Origin: Acanthamoeba lenticulata
Taxonomy: Eukaryota > Discosea > Longamoebia > Acanthamoebidae
Length of the DNA stretch: 33,958 nt
Reading direction: 5' to 3'
Assembly: GCA_002179805.1 (NCBI GenBank)
Contig: NAVB01001149.1
Coordinates: 1 to 33,958 of the forward strand
Below are positions 10,071 to 22,644 of this stretch, piece by piece (the stretch's first letter is position 1; each line of letters begins with the position of its first letter). Made by a program: the position numbers and the translations under genes. The notes beneath the pieces are model-generated. The model was not told where the DNA came from, did not search any database, and saw only the letters and a program-made list of their open reading frames with translations.

Positions 10071-11250
10071 TCAACCCTCTAAGACGGTTGTGCCAAAACG
10101 CTCAGCTTGGGTTAAGATGTTGTCCAACACCTTGGCTCGGTTCACAAACCCTCGGAAAAGAAGCACCTGGTTCTTGTGAGCAGTCTGCTACAACATGCAC
10201 AAGCCAGGCGCTTGTACCTCTGTGTCTGACAGAATAAAGTAGAGAGACTTGCCACCGCCCTTCCCCAGCTGGAAGATCTTTTCCTGATGGTGGTCGCAAC
10301 ATATGAATGCGCCCACATGGCTTTTGCATTGCAACACCACATACCTTTCGTATGTGCTTTAAATCTTTCAGTCGAATGATCACATCACCCTGCATCACAA
10401 GGATCATCAGCTGACACCAGCCACAACGTCAGGGCTGAGAGTGGCAAGTAACCTGTATCCGCGAGAAGTGAGTGCCAAAGCAGAGGTAGTTGGGGGACAG
10501 ATACAATTTGCCCCCACGCATTCGCCCATCAAAACAGGCATAGCCTGGCCCCTAAGAGTCAGCAATTGCAGAAGACAGCATTGGTCATGCAGAAAGAAGG
10601 AAGAAGTACTTGCAATCAATGGTTCTGTGTCCGGCAGGTTGAATCGTTTCTGGTAGAGCTTCATGTTTACACACCGTGTGAGTCATCTGCAAGCTTGCGC
10701 ATATACACTTCACTTACTTGGTCATTCTTGTTCGCCTGCAAGCTGCGGTTCTCGCGCAATGTTACTTGCTTGAGGTCCGCCATGGCTCCATCCAGATACT
10801 GGTTCAGCTTGAGGGCTTGCTCCTTCAACTTGGCATTCTCCACAACCAGCTGCAGGCATTGCACAAAAATGAGCAGAGGACACCAGTCAACAAAGCTGAA
10901 GCATGATCACCTCCTGGTTGGATTCCTTGAGTTGGTGATTCTCTTGCACCAACTCTGCCATCTTTTCGTTGAAGGCCGACAACTCTTCCAACAGCACTCG
11001 CCTGTCTTCCTGTATCAGCCCCAACACTTGCGAATGCCCAACCCAATAAAGAATCAGAATAATTAACAAAAAATGAAAACGCAGCAAGTTGTGGGCAACA
11101 ACGCTTGACTTTGGCCTTCAGCTTGGGGACGTCGGCCAGCTGAGCCTGCAGTTGCACGTGCTCCTCTCTCAGCTTGATGAACTCCCTTCGGAGCACCTGC
11201 AGTTTTTGCTGGTCGATCAGCGCTGCTGCGCCTTTGCCTTCCTCCTCCAT
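10071..11250 (-). CDS. Coiled-coil protein with GRAM domain
   Basis: Eight exons, in transcript order: 11250-11103 (or -11110), 11026-10911, 10849-10718, 10649-10610, 10544-10453, 10410-10345, 10283-10218, 10166-10071; about 251 aa. The N-terminal half is a continuous coiled coil (LREEHVQLQAQL... NHQLKESNQE... ENAKLKEQALKLNQYL). Next comes a GRAM domain: KRFNLPDTEPLIASYACF, then GGKLYLSPNYLCF, then DVIIRLKDLKHIRK, then IFQLGKGGGKSLYFILS. GRAM domains bind phosphoinositides or proteins at membranes, so a membrane-trafficking or tethering role is plausible but unproven. The protein ends shortly after GRAM (VLEG). The first donor is uncertain between two GT sites 7 nt apart. An in-frame stop sits just upstream of the start ATG, supporting 11250 as the true start. 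No wider family is recognised. Confidence 0.75.
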
Positions 11251-11394
11251 GGGGAGCGATCATCAACGCATCGTCGACAGGAAACTCAACAGTTTGTGTT
11301 TCTTCTTTCTCTCTTTTTCTTTTTGTTTTGCTCAAACAAGGTCTGGCCCGGTCACGTCGCCCGTCCTGCTGCCTTCTGTTCGTTTGGTGGTTGG

Positions 11395-13522
11395 TCAGTC
11401 AAGTTGTACACCACATGTGTTGACGTCGTGGCGGGATGTGCCTGGTGGGTGGCCGCCTTGTTCTCGTCGCCCACGGTCAGACTCACTCAGACTCACCCGG
11501 TCCTGGTGGTGGTGATGGTGATGGTCCGAGCTGCTTTGTTGCATGCTGTTATGGATGCTACCGCCCATCGTCTCCATACTGTTCTCGTCCATGTCGTCGA
11601 GCTCCGTCCCTGTGTTGGTGTCGATCTCCATCGTGCCGTATTCGCTCGACATGCAGTCGTCGTCGGCTATCATTTAATCGATCAAAAACAAATAAAATAA
11701 AGAAAGCAACAAAAATAAAATAAAAAAAGTCAGTCGACATCAAGAACAAGAGGACACGAAAACATCAATGACGTACGCAGGGGGATGTTAAGCTTCTTAA
11801 AGTAGTTCTCAGCCTTGGAGAGGGCTTTTCGGCGTTTCATCTCGTGTCGGTGGTCCTTGGTCAGGTACGTCCTGATGACGGTCGAGTGGAAACATACGTT
11901 CTTGTGCAAAATGAACCGCTTCGCCTCCCTGCTCGGCGCGCAACACAAGTATGGACCAGAGAAGTTTGAGAAATTTGATGACGATGATGAGGATGACAAC
12001 GATGATGAGGATGGCGATGACGGGCTGAACGAACCGGAGAGGCTCGGCGACGCTCCACTCGGTTTGCTTGGCGAGGAGCTTCTGCAGGACGCCCATCTTG
12101 AGGCCGCGCGCTATTCGCCTCGCAAAATTGCGCGTTGACCGATCCTGCGAGTCGTACCTGCCAATGGAAGGGGACGAGAGGGCGAGCGTCATGAACAGCC
12201 ATCAAGAGTTTTGAGAGAGAAGGGGAGGGTCTCTCGGTACATCTCGAGGAGGTCGATCGCGAGGGTGGCAAAGTCGGCGTCGAGTTCGGCCAGCACGTTC
12301 TGCTTCTCGTTAGCCGCCACCGAGGCAAAGTGCGGGTTCGTTCCTGTAAGAAGCGATTATATTGGATTATTATACCATTAATGAATTAATATTTACAAAT
12401 TGAATTGAATTAACATTTGAAAGATATGCAACTGAAAAAAAGAAGCTCAGCTGAAAATGTGACGTGTACCGGTAGAAACGATGCCAAGGATTCCAGAGGC
12501 GAAGGTCAAGCCCGCGGCCAGCGCGGCGGGCAGCATCACCACCGACTCTGTTGCCATCACGACGTGAATCCGCACACAAGAGAGTCAACAGCCACTTCCA
12601 AGCGGGACGCGTGTCATGCTTGCGTTGGTAGTGTTTGTTGTTGTTGACTCACCAGAGTTGAGGCTGTTGATGAAGGCCAGGGCGGCAAAGAGGGACGCCA
12701 GACCGAGGATGGGGACCAAGATCATGGCCAAGTTCAGACACATCATGGCCCACCAGTCGGCCTTGGAGCTGATCTCGAACACATCTGGAAACATTACGTT
12801 GTTGTTGCCGTCATGTTGTTGTTGCACCACAATGAACAGCGCGCACCTTGCTGCGAGTGCGTGTAGGGCACCTTGCCGCACTCGACCGAGCGGAGAGTGG
12901 TCAGGTAGATCAGGCGGATCACGCCGTTGCGCGCCTCTGTACACCCGGAGCGCCGCGCGTGAGCTCACGAGGGATCAAGGGACAGGAATAAAGAACTTAA
13001 ATTATTCATAATTTTTAATTAATTTGTTAAAAAAAAGGTACCAGGCATGAAGCGCATGTGCTCGAAGCCCTGCAGGTCGTTGTCGATGATGAAGCGCTTG
13101 GCGGCATCCTTGTTGCCCTTCTTTTCATGGGTACTCTCTTCATAGTCTAGATAGTCGATCTGGCCGCGCCGCAGGCGCTTCCTTCGGAGGCGAGGCCAGC
13201 CGAAGGGCCAGTAGCACGGTGGGATGCACAAGATGAGCAGCTTCATGTAGGAGAGGAGCGGAATCGAGTCGAAGAGCTTGGATCGCACACGCCGGGTTTT
13301 GGATGGGCGAGGAGATGGGGGTGACTCTGGACGCCAAAATTTGTGCATGTTGCTCGAATTCTTCTTGAGCCAGGGGAACGGATTGTTGGGATCGATTATG
13401 GGCGACGGATTTGTTCGTGTTCGGTCTTCATCTCCTCCCTTTCTCCGCTCCTCCGGTTGATGTCGCAGCCCCATCTCTATGTCCTTTTGCTCTTCGTCCT
13501 TTGTTCCGCGTGGCCGCATCAT
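11395..13522 (-). CDS. Multi-pass membrane protein of unknown function, His-rich tail
   Basis: Nine exons, in transcript order: 13522-13042, 12936-12847, 12784-12653, 12547-12470, 12343-12241, 12157-12035, 11928-11777, 11666-11395; the spans close in phase as 476 aa (eight blocks, the first carrying the long N-terminus). The N-terminus is charged and proline-rich. A hydrophobic, Pro-containing patch (LLSYMKLLILCIPPCY) precedes a positively charged stretch (RLRRKRLRRG). Hydrophobic segments follow: MMCLNLAMILVPILGLASLF with FAALAFINSL, and VVMLPAALAAGLTFASGILG. A helical cytosolic-looking region (NFARRIARGLKMG, TKDHRHEMKRRKALSKAEN) leads to an acidic tail with a six-His run (SDHHHHHHQ). I do not recognise the family. 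The 3' end is uncertain: a GTGAGT at the His run could be a donor, leading into the next gene. A duplicated start codon at 13522/13519 marks the N-terminus. Confidence 0.6.
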
Positions 13523-13732
13523 CCTGGCCGTCGACCTGTGCGTATCAACAACCCAACGTCCCCGCTTGCTCTTCTCGTCCGCTGTTCTGGAATTCTTGGT
13601 GTGAACAAATAAATTATGACATAAATAAACTGGAGCTCCTGTCCCATTCTGTCATCTAACCCGTTCGTGGTGCCAACCAGGTGTTTGATGGTTCTGTTTT
13701 ACTTTGTGCCAACAAGGTGAACATGCACAACA

Positions 13733-15409
13733 TCAGTATTTGTGGCCCACGTAGTAGTTGTACATGAGCTTGGCCTGTAGGCCCAACGAGCCCTGTGGCC
13801 CGGGCCGCAGCGCTGTTCACGACAATCAACTGCATGAGGAACACGGTGAAGAAGAACCAGCACCGCCTTCCCCTTACGTACCGGGATCAAACACGTTGAA
13901 CTTGGCCTTCTCCAACCGGTTGAGGAAGTCCTCAGCAATGAAAGCCGAGTACAGGCCCGGATAAGCCGCCTGCCGCCGGGAACAGCACCATCATCGTGAG
14001 TGAGTGAGTTGATGACAACAAAAAAAAAAGGCCGAATAGGAGGTGAAGAAGGTCCACCTTGGGGACGGATGTGCGCAGCTCGCGCGCATGTTGGAGGTGG
14101 GCATGCGCAGCCGAGGCCACCTCGTAGACCACATCAGACAGCTTCTGAACTTGCTCACCGTCGTTCCTGTACAGCGCCTCCTCCGAGATTCCATGCTGCA
14201 CCACCGCATGGCGAGTGAGCCACTGGCCAGTCGAGTCATGCGCTGCGTTGCGCACCTTGGCCAGGAGGTCCATGGGCAGGTAGGTGTGCCGGTGCTGGAG
14301 GTGGTAGGGCGTGCCGCGCAGCAGCACGGACAGGCCGACGGCTTTGCCCACGTGCGAGGCCGCGTGATCTGCCTCCATGTTGCGCACGCCCAGGGACTCG
14401 AGCGTGAGGTAGAGCAGCGACGAGGCCGTGTCCTCGGTGAAGCTCTCGAGCGCCGCGAGAGTCGGGATCGGCCGGTTCTCGACGTCTTCCGCCTGGCGAG
14501 GCCCACAGGAGACGATGTCAAGGACCACAATTGAGAGGACATGAGCAAGATGAATGAGACGTACACGTCTGTTGAGGACCCGAGTGAACCAGGTGCGCGT
14601 CCACTTGTAGCGGGGCGCCATCACTGCGATCTGCACGGCCACGGGGTGCTCGAGCGGCGTACCCTGCATTGTGTGTGCGGTGTGTGTGGTGTGTCAAAAC
14701 AGGGCGGCGAGGCCGACGTAGGCGGCGAGGTGCATCGAAACCTTGAAGCTCTTGTCGAGCAAGTCCCTCCAAAACTGGATTCGCATGTGCCGAATGGGCA
14801 CCTGCTTGGTGATGTCCTTGATGGTGGCCGTGTCGATATTGAAGGCTCTGCGTATGGCCGAGCAGCAGTCAGCAGGAGCTTGTTGGCGAAGGGGAAGTGG
14901 CAAATAAGAACGCACCTGATGACGTTGAAGGGAGCTCGCGCTTCCTTGGGCAGGTACATCCCGCACAGGTAGTGCTCGTAGTCGAGCTGCCTGTTGTGAG
15001 TAGCGAAGATTGCGAAAGATGAGCAACACTTGCGATGCGCATCCTAAGAAAGTCGAGCGCACTTGGTTTGAGAGATGCAGTAGTCGAGCGAGCTTATGCC
15101 CCCCTGCTTTGCTGGTGCCGGTCCCACCCGCTCGGGTTGTGCGCTGGAGGTTGCATCAAGTGTGGCCCCAGCGGCAGACTGCGCCGTCGCCGCAGACGAA
15201 GGCGCGAATGAAATGGCTTGTTCCGCTCGCGGGCGCTTGGTGCCTGCGCCGTCGTCGTGTGGCGTGAAGGTCCAAGGGATGGCTCCCGGGGTAGATTTGT
15301 GGTCGCACTTCCCGCCACCATGATGCAGCGCCACCGCAGCATGAAACTGACGAAAGTGCCGCACTCCATACGGAAGCGCACTGCACGCACTGCGCACGGA
15401 CACTCTCAT
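13733..15409 (-). CDS. NDUFAF6: NDUFAF6-like mitochondrial complex I assembly factor (squalene/phytoene synthase family)
   Basis: Exons, in transcript order (about +/-1 nt): 15409-15063, 14990-14917, 14847-14742, 14663-14565, 14492-14058, 13969-13882, 13812-13733; about 409 aa. The N-terminus (MRVSVRSACSALPYGVRHF) is Arg/Ser-rich without acids, a typical mitochondrial presequence. It is followed by a low-complexity linker and the family start DYEHYLCGMYLPKEAR. Further hallmarks are HMRIQFWRDLLD, ESFTEDTASSLLYLTLESLG, HVGKAVGLSVLLRGTPYH, YLPMDLLAK, and SEEALYR. The protein ends YNYYVGHKY. NDUFAF6 promotes early assembly of respiratory complex I in the matrix and is thought not to be an active prenyl synthase. 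The presequence and linker make it longer than the human protein of about 330 aa. It shares a 316-bp divergent upstream region with the kinase gene. The main alternative would be another squalene/phytoene-synthase-fold protein, but the motifs fit NDUFAF6 best. Confidence 0.85.
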
Positions 15410-15725
15410 CTCCCGATTGAAAGTTGGTTGTGGGCCGACAAGAAAGATCTTGTTGAAACAAAGTTCAAATTTTACATCAGAAAATATAGTTTACATTTTT
15501 GCGGTAAAAAAGGAAACAGTCCTGTAACCGCCGCAGAAAAAGAGTCACCAGGCACAGGCAGGCAACGCGCGTTCGCCTTATTCGCTACCCTCAACTCGGC
15601 GTTTTTCTTTACCCCGTCAAGAGGAAGGGTCATTGCCCACCCTCAACGTTCTGCTTGCTGCATCATTTCTTGGCTCAAGAATCTTCCACTTTAGTTTTCA
15701 ATTTGATACTCAAGCAAGAGAAGTA
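15410..15725. other. Divergent intergenic region (NDUFAF6-like / NDR kinase)
   Basis: This is 316 bp between two head-to-head start codons. It must hold both 5' UTRs and both promoters. Its composition is mixed, with short A/T runs such as near 15470-15500. I see no convincing TATA box, repeat or additional gene. Confidence 0.5.
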
Positions 15726-17916
<2,191 letters not shown>

Positions 17917-18295
17917 GCGGAGAGCAAGATATGACGTAGTTGCCTAAAAGTACTACCTGAGCTCGACATCAAAAATACACTGTAGGATTGTTAACTTTTT
18001 TTAAGTGTCTACTTGCATGATTGAGCCTAGTGTGGCACCAATGTTGGTTCAGCTGATTGCCACTTTTGCCACGCCTCATTTGAAAAAGGAAGGTTGTGCT
18101 GGTTAAAGGTAAAAAAATCCTTCTGCAGTATCTTTTCAGTTTGCAGGTTTTCTTCTTTTCCTCAGCAACCTGTATGATACATCAGAACGTGGGGGAAGAG
18201 CAGAGGGCCTTATTGTCTAGTTGAGTGTTGAGTTTGAAGGATTGGACATTTCTCTTCATTTTTACCCACACTGTGGAGGATCCAGTTGAACTACG
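17917..18295. other. Intergenic, same-strand 3' to 5' gap
   Basis: This is 379 bp of moderately AT-rich sequence between the kinase stop and the next start, holding the kinase 3' UTR and the downstream promoter. No open frame of note and no RNA gene is visible. Confidence 0.5.
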
Positions 18296-20696
18296 ATGAA
18301 TGAAGACGCGGCTGAGAGCTATGAAGAAGGAGAAAAGAAATCAGGGGAAGCCAAAGCGAAAGGTGTCGACGACGCTCATGAAACAACCTCACAAGAACCG
18401 TCACCAGTGGAGCGAAGAAACAATGTGGAGGAAGAAGAGGAGGACATAAAGCGTGAGGAGATGCGGCGACGAGAGCAGGCGGCTCTGCTTGTTGCCCGGA
18501 AGTGGAGAGGCCGAGTTGCAAGGAAGGCATTCGTCCAGCGGCGAGCTGCGGTCATCCTCTTGCAGGCCTGCTGGCGAGGACGTCGAGCTCGTAAGGCCTT
18601 CCAGCCAGTGTGGAATACCCGCCATTTGGCCAAGCTAAAGCCCGTCGATAGTGCCGCGCTTAGCCATGTGCGTCCCACCAACCGTCCTCAGGACAAAGCA
18701 TTGCCAACAATCATTCGCGGTACAAACAGGTGCAAAAAGGCCGACCTGTCTCACCAGCACGACGACCTCCGTCTCGTGGTCACCACAAGTCCGTACAAAC
18801 GCGAGAGATAGCTGAAGTGCCCCGCTTGGTCGAGTTGCCACCCATTGGACCCGTACAAGGTGAGCCCACGCCAGAGAGCGGATCGCTCACGTCAAGAGCC
18901 AACGAAGCCATTTCGCAAGCTTCCCTTCGATCTCAGCCCTCACACAGTGGCCTCCCTTCTCCTGGCTTTGCGTTCGATCCAACTCAGTACGGCCCCACGC
19001 CACCATTCGCTTGTTGAACCTACTGATGTAGAATGGGCAGAATTACACTGCGAAAGACGCCACGAGCAGAACAGGCCAGCACGCCACTGGCCCAGAGCGC
19101 CTCTACTCTTGATGCTGGAGCGGCTCCAGCGAGAGCGCGTGCCCCGGGCGCGGTGGCAATGGCCAACCTGCGCGCGGCGTTGAACAAAGCCCCTGGACAG
19201 GAACCGGTGCAGACAGGCATGCTCGCTCCTACGTCGGAGCTGAAGGTGGTGCGACGGCACAGCGCCCAGGACATGAAAACCCTGATGGTCCCCAAGCAGG
19301 ACACCGGCAACTTCATTCGACGCAAAGACTCACGAGAAGCCCCGGAACCGATGCTCAGTCCGGCAGGAACCTACACGCCGCCCGTTCCACGCTCGAATCC
19401 GCAAGACATGATGATGCAGGTCGTGGGAAATGACCTCTTCAGCTCTGGCTCGGGACTTCCAGCAGCCAAGAAGGTCACCTTTTCGCCCGTTCCCCTCGTA
19501 GCCACCATCGAGCGCGCCGGCCCTCAGCGGCCGTCGCCCGCCCAAGCCAAGCCGAGGCCTCCACCATCGCCCAAGCCGCCAGCTCATTTAGAGATGTGTG
19601 CTGAGCCTCCTACGTCAGCACAGCCACCACCTGAGACCTCGTCGTCCGTCGTTTGGGTGCCGAACTCGTCCGACATCGCTGCTGCTTCATCTTCCTCTCA
19701 GCCGCCAACTGAGAGCAAAGGGAACGCTTCCCCTTCGCCGGCGCCATCGCCTTCCAGCTCAGCAGGCCCAGCGACGCCATCACCTCAGCCTCAGCGTCGG
19801 CCGCCACGACCTGCGCACCCCGCGCCGGGCACACCGACGACAGGCAGCCCGAGCGGGTCACCACAAGTCCAGCGGGCTCGACCGCAGCCCAAGGCCGGTG
19901 GCGATTCTTCGCCACGAACGACCGAGGGGCAGACGGCAATGAACAATCACAACAATAACTTGACTCCACCTCCTTCGCCGGCGATGCTGTCGGCCTCGGG
20001 GCCCATCTCCGCGGTTCCAACCGTCGACCAGCCACAGTCGCAGCCTAAGCTCACCAAGACGTTGTCGTCCTCCTTCCTGCAATTCACGATGCTTGGGCGA
20101 CAAAGGATGCCACCGTCCTCGCCTTCATCATCCTCTTCCTCAACCTCTTCAACCTCGCCCTCGCCACAGGATTGGCTACAGCGCAAGAAGTCGGTGTCCG
20201 AGCTTCTTGCAGACTTCTTCAAGAAACGAAAGACGAGAGAGGAACTCGTGCAACGAGGTGCGCACTCTTCTCTCTTCCTGTGCGTGCATTTCATGTACTC
20301 AACAACTTCATGTGCAGGCATCCTCATGGAGCCCAACGGCGACCAAGCGTCCAGCGGGCCTGCTTCGGGGCCCAATGAAGGAGCTGTCAGTCTGCCTCGC
20401 TTGCACAACAGTGGCGCCGTCCCAGTCCAACGCGAGTGCACAGTTTGTAAGGAGTCCATCAAAGCCTCCCTCTTCAAGAGCACAACAGTACGCCAACACC
20501 ATCGACGCATCGCCATCATCATCTCCGTCGCTTATAGTTGATGTAATGAACGTGTTTCTGGCGACAGCACAAGCAGTGCCCGCGGTGCAAGGTGCTCGCC
20601 TGCAAGAAGTGCATGAGCAAGAAGAAGTACCAGGTCGCCGGGGCGAAAGACAAGAAGGCCGTGTGCCTTCTTTGTCTCCAGGAGGTTGACAAGTAA
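18296..20696 (+). CDS. IQ-motif, Pro/Ser-rich protein with C-terminal cysteine-rich zinc finger
   Basis: Exons 18296-18667, 18730-18986, 19032-20257, 20318-20487 and 20568-20696 give 717 aa in phase. The N-terminus is acidic (EEEEEDIKREEMRRREQ). It runs into two IQ-like motifs in tandem (ALLVARKWRGRVARKAF and VILLQACWRGRRARKAF), which normally bind calmodulin or myosin-light-chain-like proteins. The middle 400 residues are Pro/Ser-rich and probably disordered. Near the end a basic helix (LLADFFKKRKTREELVQR) precedes an eight-cysteine finger: CTVC, then CPRCKVLACKKC, then CLLC, which resembles FYVE/FYVE-related treble clefs. The last finger cysteines sit on the final exon, so the intron at 20488 splits the finger. 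One could read a frameshift near 18720, but the GTGCGT donor at 18668 explains it. Role unknown; a calmodulin-regulated cytoskeletal or membrane adaptor is plausible. Confidence 0.75.
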
Positions 20697-20736
20697 AGGA
20701 TGTATTGGTAGCGGAGAAGCAACACCGAAAGGAAAA

Positions 20737-20742
20737 AATAAA
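20737..20742 (+). promoter_or_regulatory. Poly(A) signal-like AATAAA, IQ/zinc-finger gene
   Basis: A canonical AATAAA lies about 40 nt after the stop codon at 20694-20696, within the 160-bp convergent gap. Confidence 0.55.
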
Positions 20743-20812
20743 TGTAAAACAAAAAGTAAATGACCAAAAAATAAAAATGTGTGGATGTTGACGCTGTTGC
20801 AAGATCTCTGCT

Positions 20813-20818
20813 TTATTT
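20813..20818 (-). promoter_or_regulatory. Poly(A) signal-like AATAAA, zinc-knuckle/coiled-coil gene
   Basis: AATAAA on the minus strand lies about 40 nt past the stop at 20857. The two convergent genes therefore keep separate, non-overlapping 3' signals. Confidence 0.55.
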
Positions 20819-20856
20819 ATGATACAAAATTGATTGGAAACATGAGGAAATAACAT

Positions 20857-21795
20857 CTAGATACAGGAAACAGGGCACATCTCGGCCGAGCTGGGCGAGA
20901 GGAGGTGAGTAATTGCCATCCGGTTGTTGCTTACCGCGACGGCGGGAGCAGAGCCCCTTCGCTGCTCGGCGCTCAGCTCTGCTGGCGACGGCAGCACGGG
21001 CGCTGATCGAGTGGGTAGTGAAGAGGAACGTTGACTATATTGCATGGAGGGAAGAGCCGAGTGGAGAAGCGAGGGGAGATGAAAGGCGGAGGAAGAGGTG
21101 CGCGAGGGAGGCTTGACGTCCTCGGCGAGAGAGGTCAGTGCGGCGACCGCTGCTGCACTGTTGTGGTCCAGAAGAGGATGGAGCCGAGAGGAGGGAACAG
21201 AAGAAGAAGTCGGAAGAAGGTGGCCGAGATTGTGCTGGTTGATAATGTGCTGTTGTTGCGCGATCACGGTCTGCTGGGCGGCGATGATCTCCTGCTGCTG
21301 CTTGAGCGCTTCTTGCTGCTGGGCCAGGAGCTTCTCGTGGCGGGCCGACGCCCTCTCGGAGGGCTCGGACATTTTGCTCGCAGATTCGCTCATCGGAGCG
21401 AAAGGCGAGCTGCGATCGAGCGAAGCACGACGCTGGAGATCTTCCTCAAGTAGACGAATGCGAGCCTTGAGCGCCTCTTCTTGGTCTCGGTAGGCCTTCA
21501 TCTGGACCTTGAGCGATTGTTCCTGCTCCTTCTTGCGCTCGCGGTACTTCCTCATCTTGCACTTGGCGCACACCTTGCCCTGGGTCTTGATCGCTTTACC
21601 GCATGCCGTGCAGGTCTTGGGCAGCTTAAATGTGGCGACGAGCTTCGGCGAGGATGTCGATGAAGACGGCGATGAGGGGACCAATGGGCTTGACGATCCA
21701 GAAGGCGAGATCGAAGGCGGCGAGGACGCGGGCGAAGAGGCACTCTGGGGTGAAGACGAATGGTACGCGTAGGGGAAGTGCTCGTTATGTCCCAT
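20857..21795 (-). CDS. Zinc-knuckle plus basic coiled-coil protein, candidate DNA-binding factor
   Basis: This is a single-exon gene of 312 aa from the ATG at 21795. The frame stays open to an ATG at 21918, but the 41 extra residues look like translated leader. After a Ser/Pro-rich N-terminus comes a CX2CX10CX2C cluster (CTACGKAIKTQGKVCAKC). A very basic stretch (KMRKYRERKKEQEQ) follows immediately and leads into a coiled coil (ALKARIRLLEEDLQRRA). A second, Gln-rich coiled coil follows (EALKQQQEIIAAQQTVIAQQ), then a Ser/Pro-rich tail ending EMCPVSCI. The basic-region-then-leucine-rich-helix layout recalls bZIP factors with an added zinc ribbon. However, I see no canonical bZIP Asn/Arg signature, so DNA binding is an inference. 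It is intronless, unlike nearly all its neighbours. Confidence 0.7.
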   Translation of the reverse strand: MGHNEHFPYAYHSSSPQSASSPASSPPSISPSGSSSPLVPSSPSSSTSSPKLVATFKLPKTCTACGKAIKTQGKVCAKCKMRKYRERKKEQEQSLKVQMKAYRDQEEALKARIRLLEEDLQRRASLDRSSPFAPMSESASKMSEPSERASARHEKLLAQQQEALKQQQEIIAAQQTVIAQQQHIINQHNLGHLLPTSSSVPSSRLHPLLDHNSAAAVAALTSLAEDVKPPSRTSSSAFHLPSLLHSALPSMQYSQRSSSLPTRSAPVLPSPAELSAEQRRGSAPAVAVSNNRMAITHLLSPSSAEMCPVSCI

Positions 21796-22644
21796 TTTCT
21801 TCTCACGTGCGTTACAGCCAATGGTCCGTTCTTCGACTACGACGACGAAGGAAACGCGGTGGAACGGCCTGTTTACTGGGCAGTGGCTGAGCTCTTGGTG
21901 TGTCTGTTCGCGAAGCAAGGTCGTAGGACGTCAGGCACGTGTTTGAAGTGGTGGGCCACGATGAAGCACGACACTACGACGACGGCAAGGCCACAACAAG
22001 CTCAGGACAGGGGTGTGCTGAGGGAGAGACTCGACGTGAAGGGTAAGTAGCTTCCTCGTTACTTTGAGGCATTTATACGGCGCGTGCAGGTCGCCCGTGC
22101 GCGGAAGTCACACCGTTCCGCATCTGGTTTTCGGTCCGGGAAAGTGGCCGGGAAGGCGGCAGAAACTTCAAGGCACGAGAGCATCTTCACGTGATGCTAA
22201 CTATTACGTCGGATTTTCGCCTGATCCTGCCGGAGCGTGTGTCGTCTCCAGCAGATTGCTGGCGATTTCGGAACGCCAGAGCCAATATATGGAAACGTAT
22301 GCAAGGAAAAGGAAAATAGTAATGCACGCGTGTATCTTAGTACAGCCTGACTAACCTTATATCGAAGCAACCTGCCGGATGAATCTCCGGTTTAGTCATC
22401 CACGCGTGCGCAAGAGTACGAGAAGCAAGGAAAAAAGCATTTTCCCACTTTTTCTCGCCACTTGTGGCGTTACAGCCCGGCCGTCATTGGACCGATAGCG
22501 GGGACCCACACCAGATCAACCTGTGTGTTTGGATTGTGGGCCACTCTATCGTCATCCCTTCCACCACGCTGACATGAGGCTTACAGACGATCAAGATGGT
22601 GGACGACGCTGATGTGAATAAATAGATTGTTTTTAACGGGCAAC
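21796..22644. other. Long intergenic region, no protein gene seen
   Basis: At 849 bp this is the longest gap in the window. It lies between the 5' end of the zinc-knuckle gene and the 3' end of the ER-type membrane gene. Short open frames on both strands show no recognisable protein. No tRNA or 5S internal promoter motif is visible. It contains the nested inverted repeat at 22324-22409 listed separately. Confidence 0.55.
22324..22409. repeat. Nested inverted repeat (possible structured RNA or protein-binding cruciform)
   Basis: Three pairs of arms are nested in order: GCACGCGTG (22324-22332) with CACGCGTGC (22401-22409); GACTAA (22349-22354) with TTAGTC (22392-22397); and CCGGA (22375-22379) with TCCGG (22386-22390) around a six-base loop. 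The outer arms each contain the 8-bp palindrome CACGCGTG, so they could also be two separate factor-binding sites. Confidence 0.55.

Noticed and set aside
18668..18729. Apparent frameshift or pseudogene in the IQ-motif gene
   Set aside because: A 62-nt intron with a GTGCGT donor and CAG acceptor restores the frame exactly, and the downstream 1.9 kb is intact.
22222..22231. Ten-base match (TGATCCTGCC) to the 5' end of eukaryotic 18S rRNA
   Set aside because: The match does not extend in either direction, so it is chance and not an rDNA fragment.
22064..22354. Short plus-strand open frame in the 849-bp gap
   Set aside because: It has no recognisable domain and no Kozak-like or splice context. 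Its composition is unlike neighbouring exons, and it overlaps the inverted repeat.
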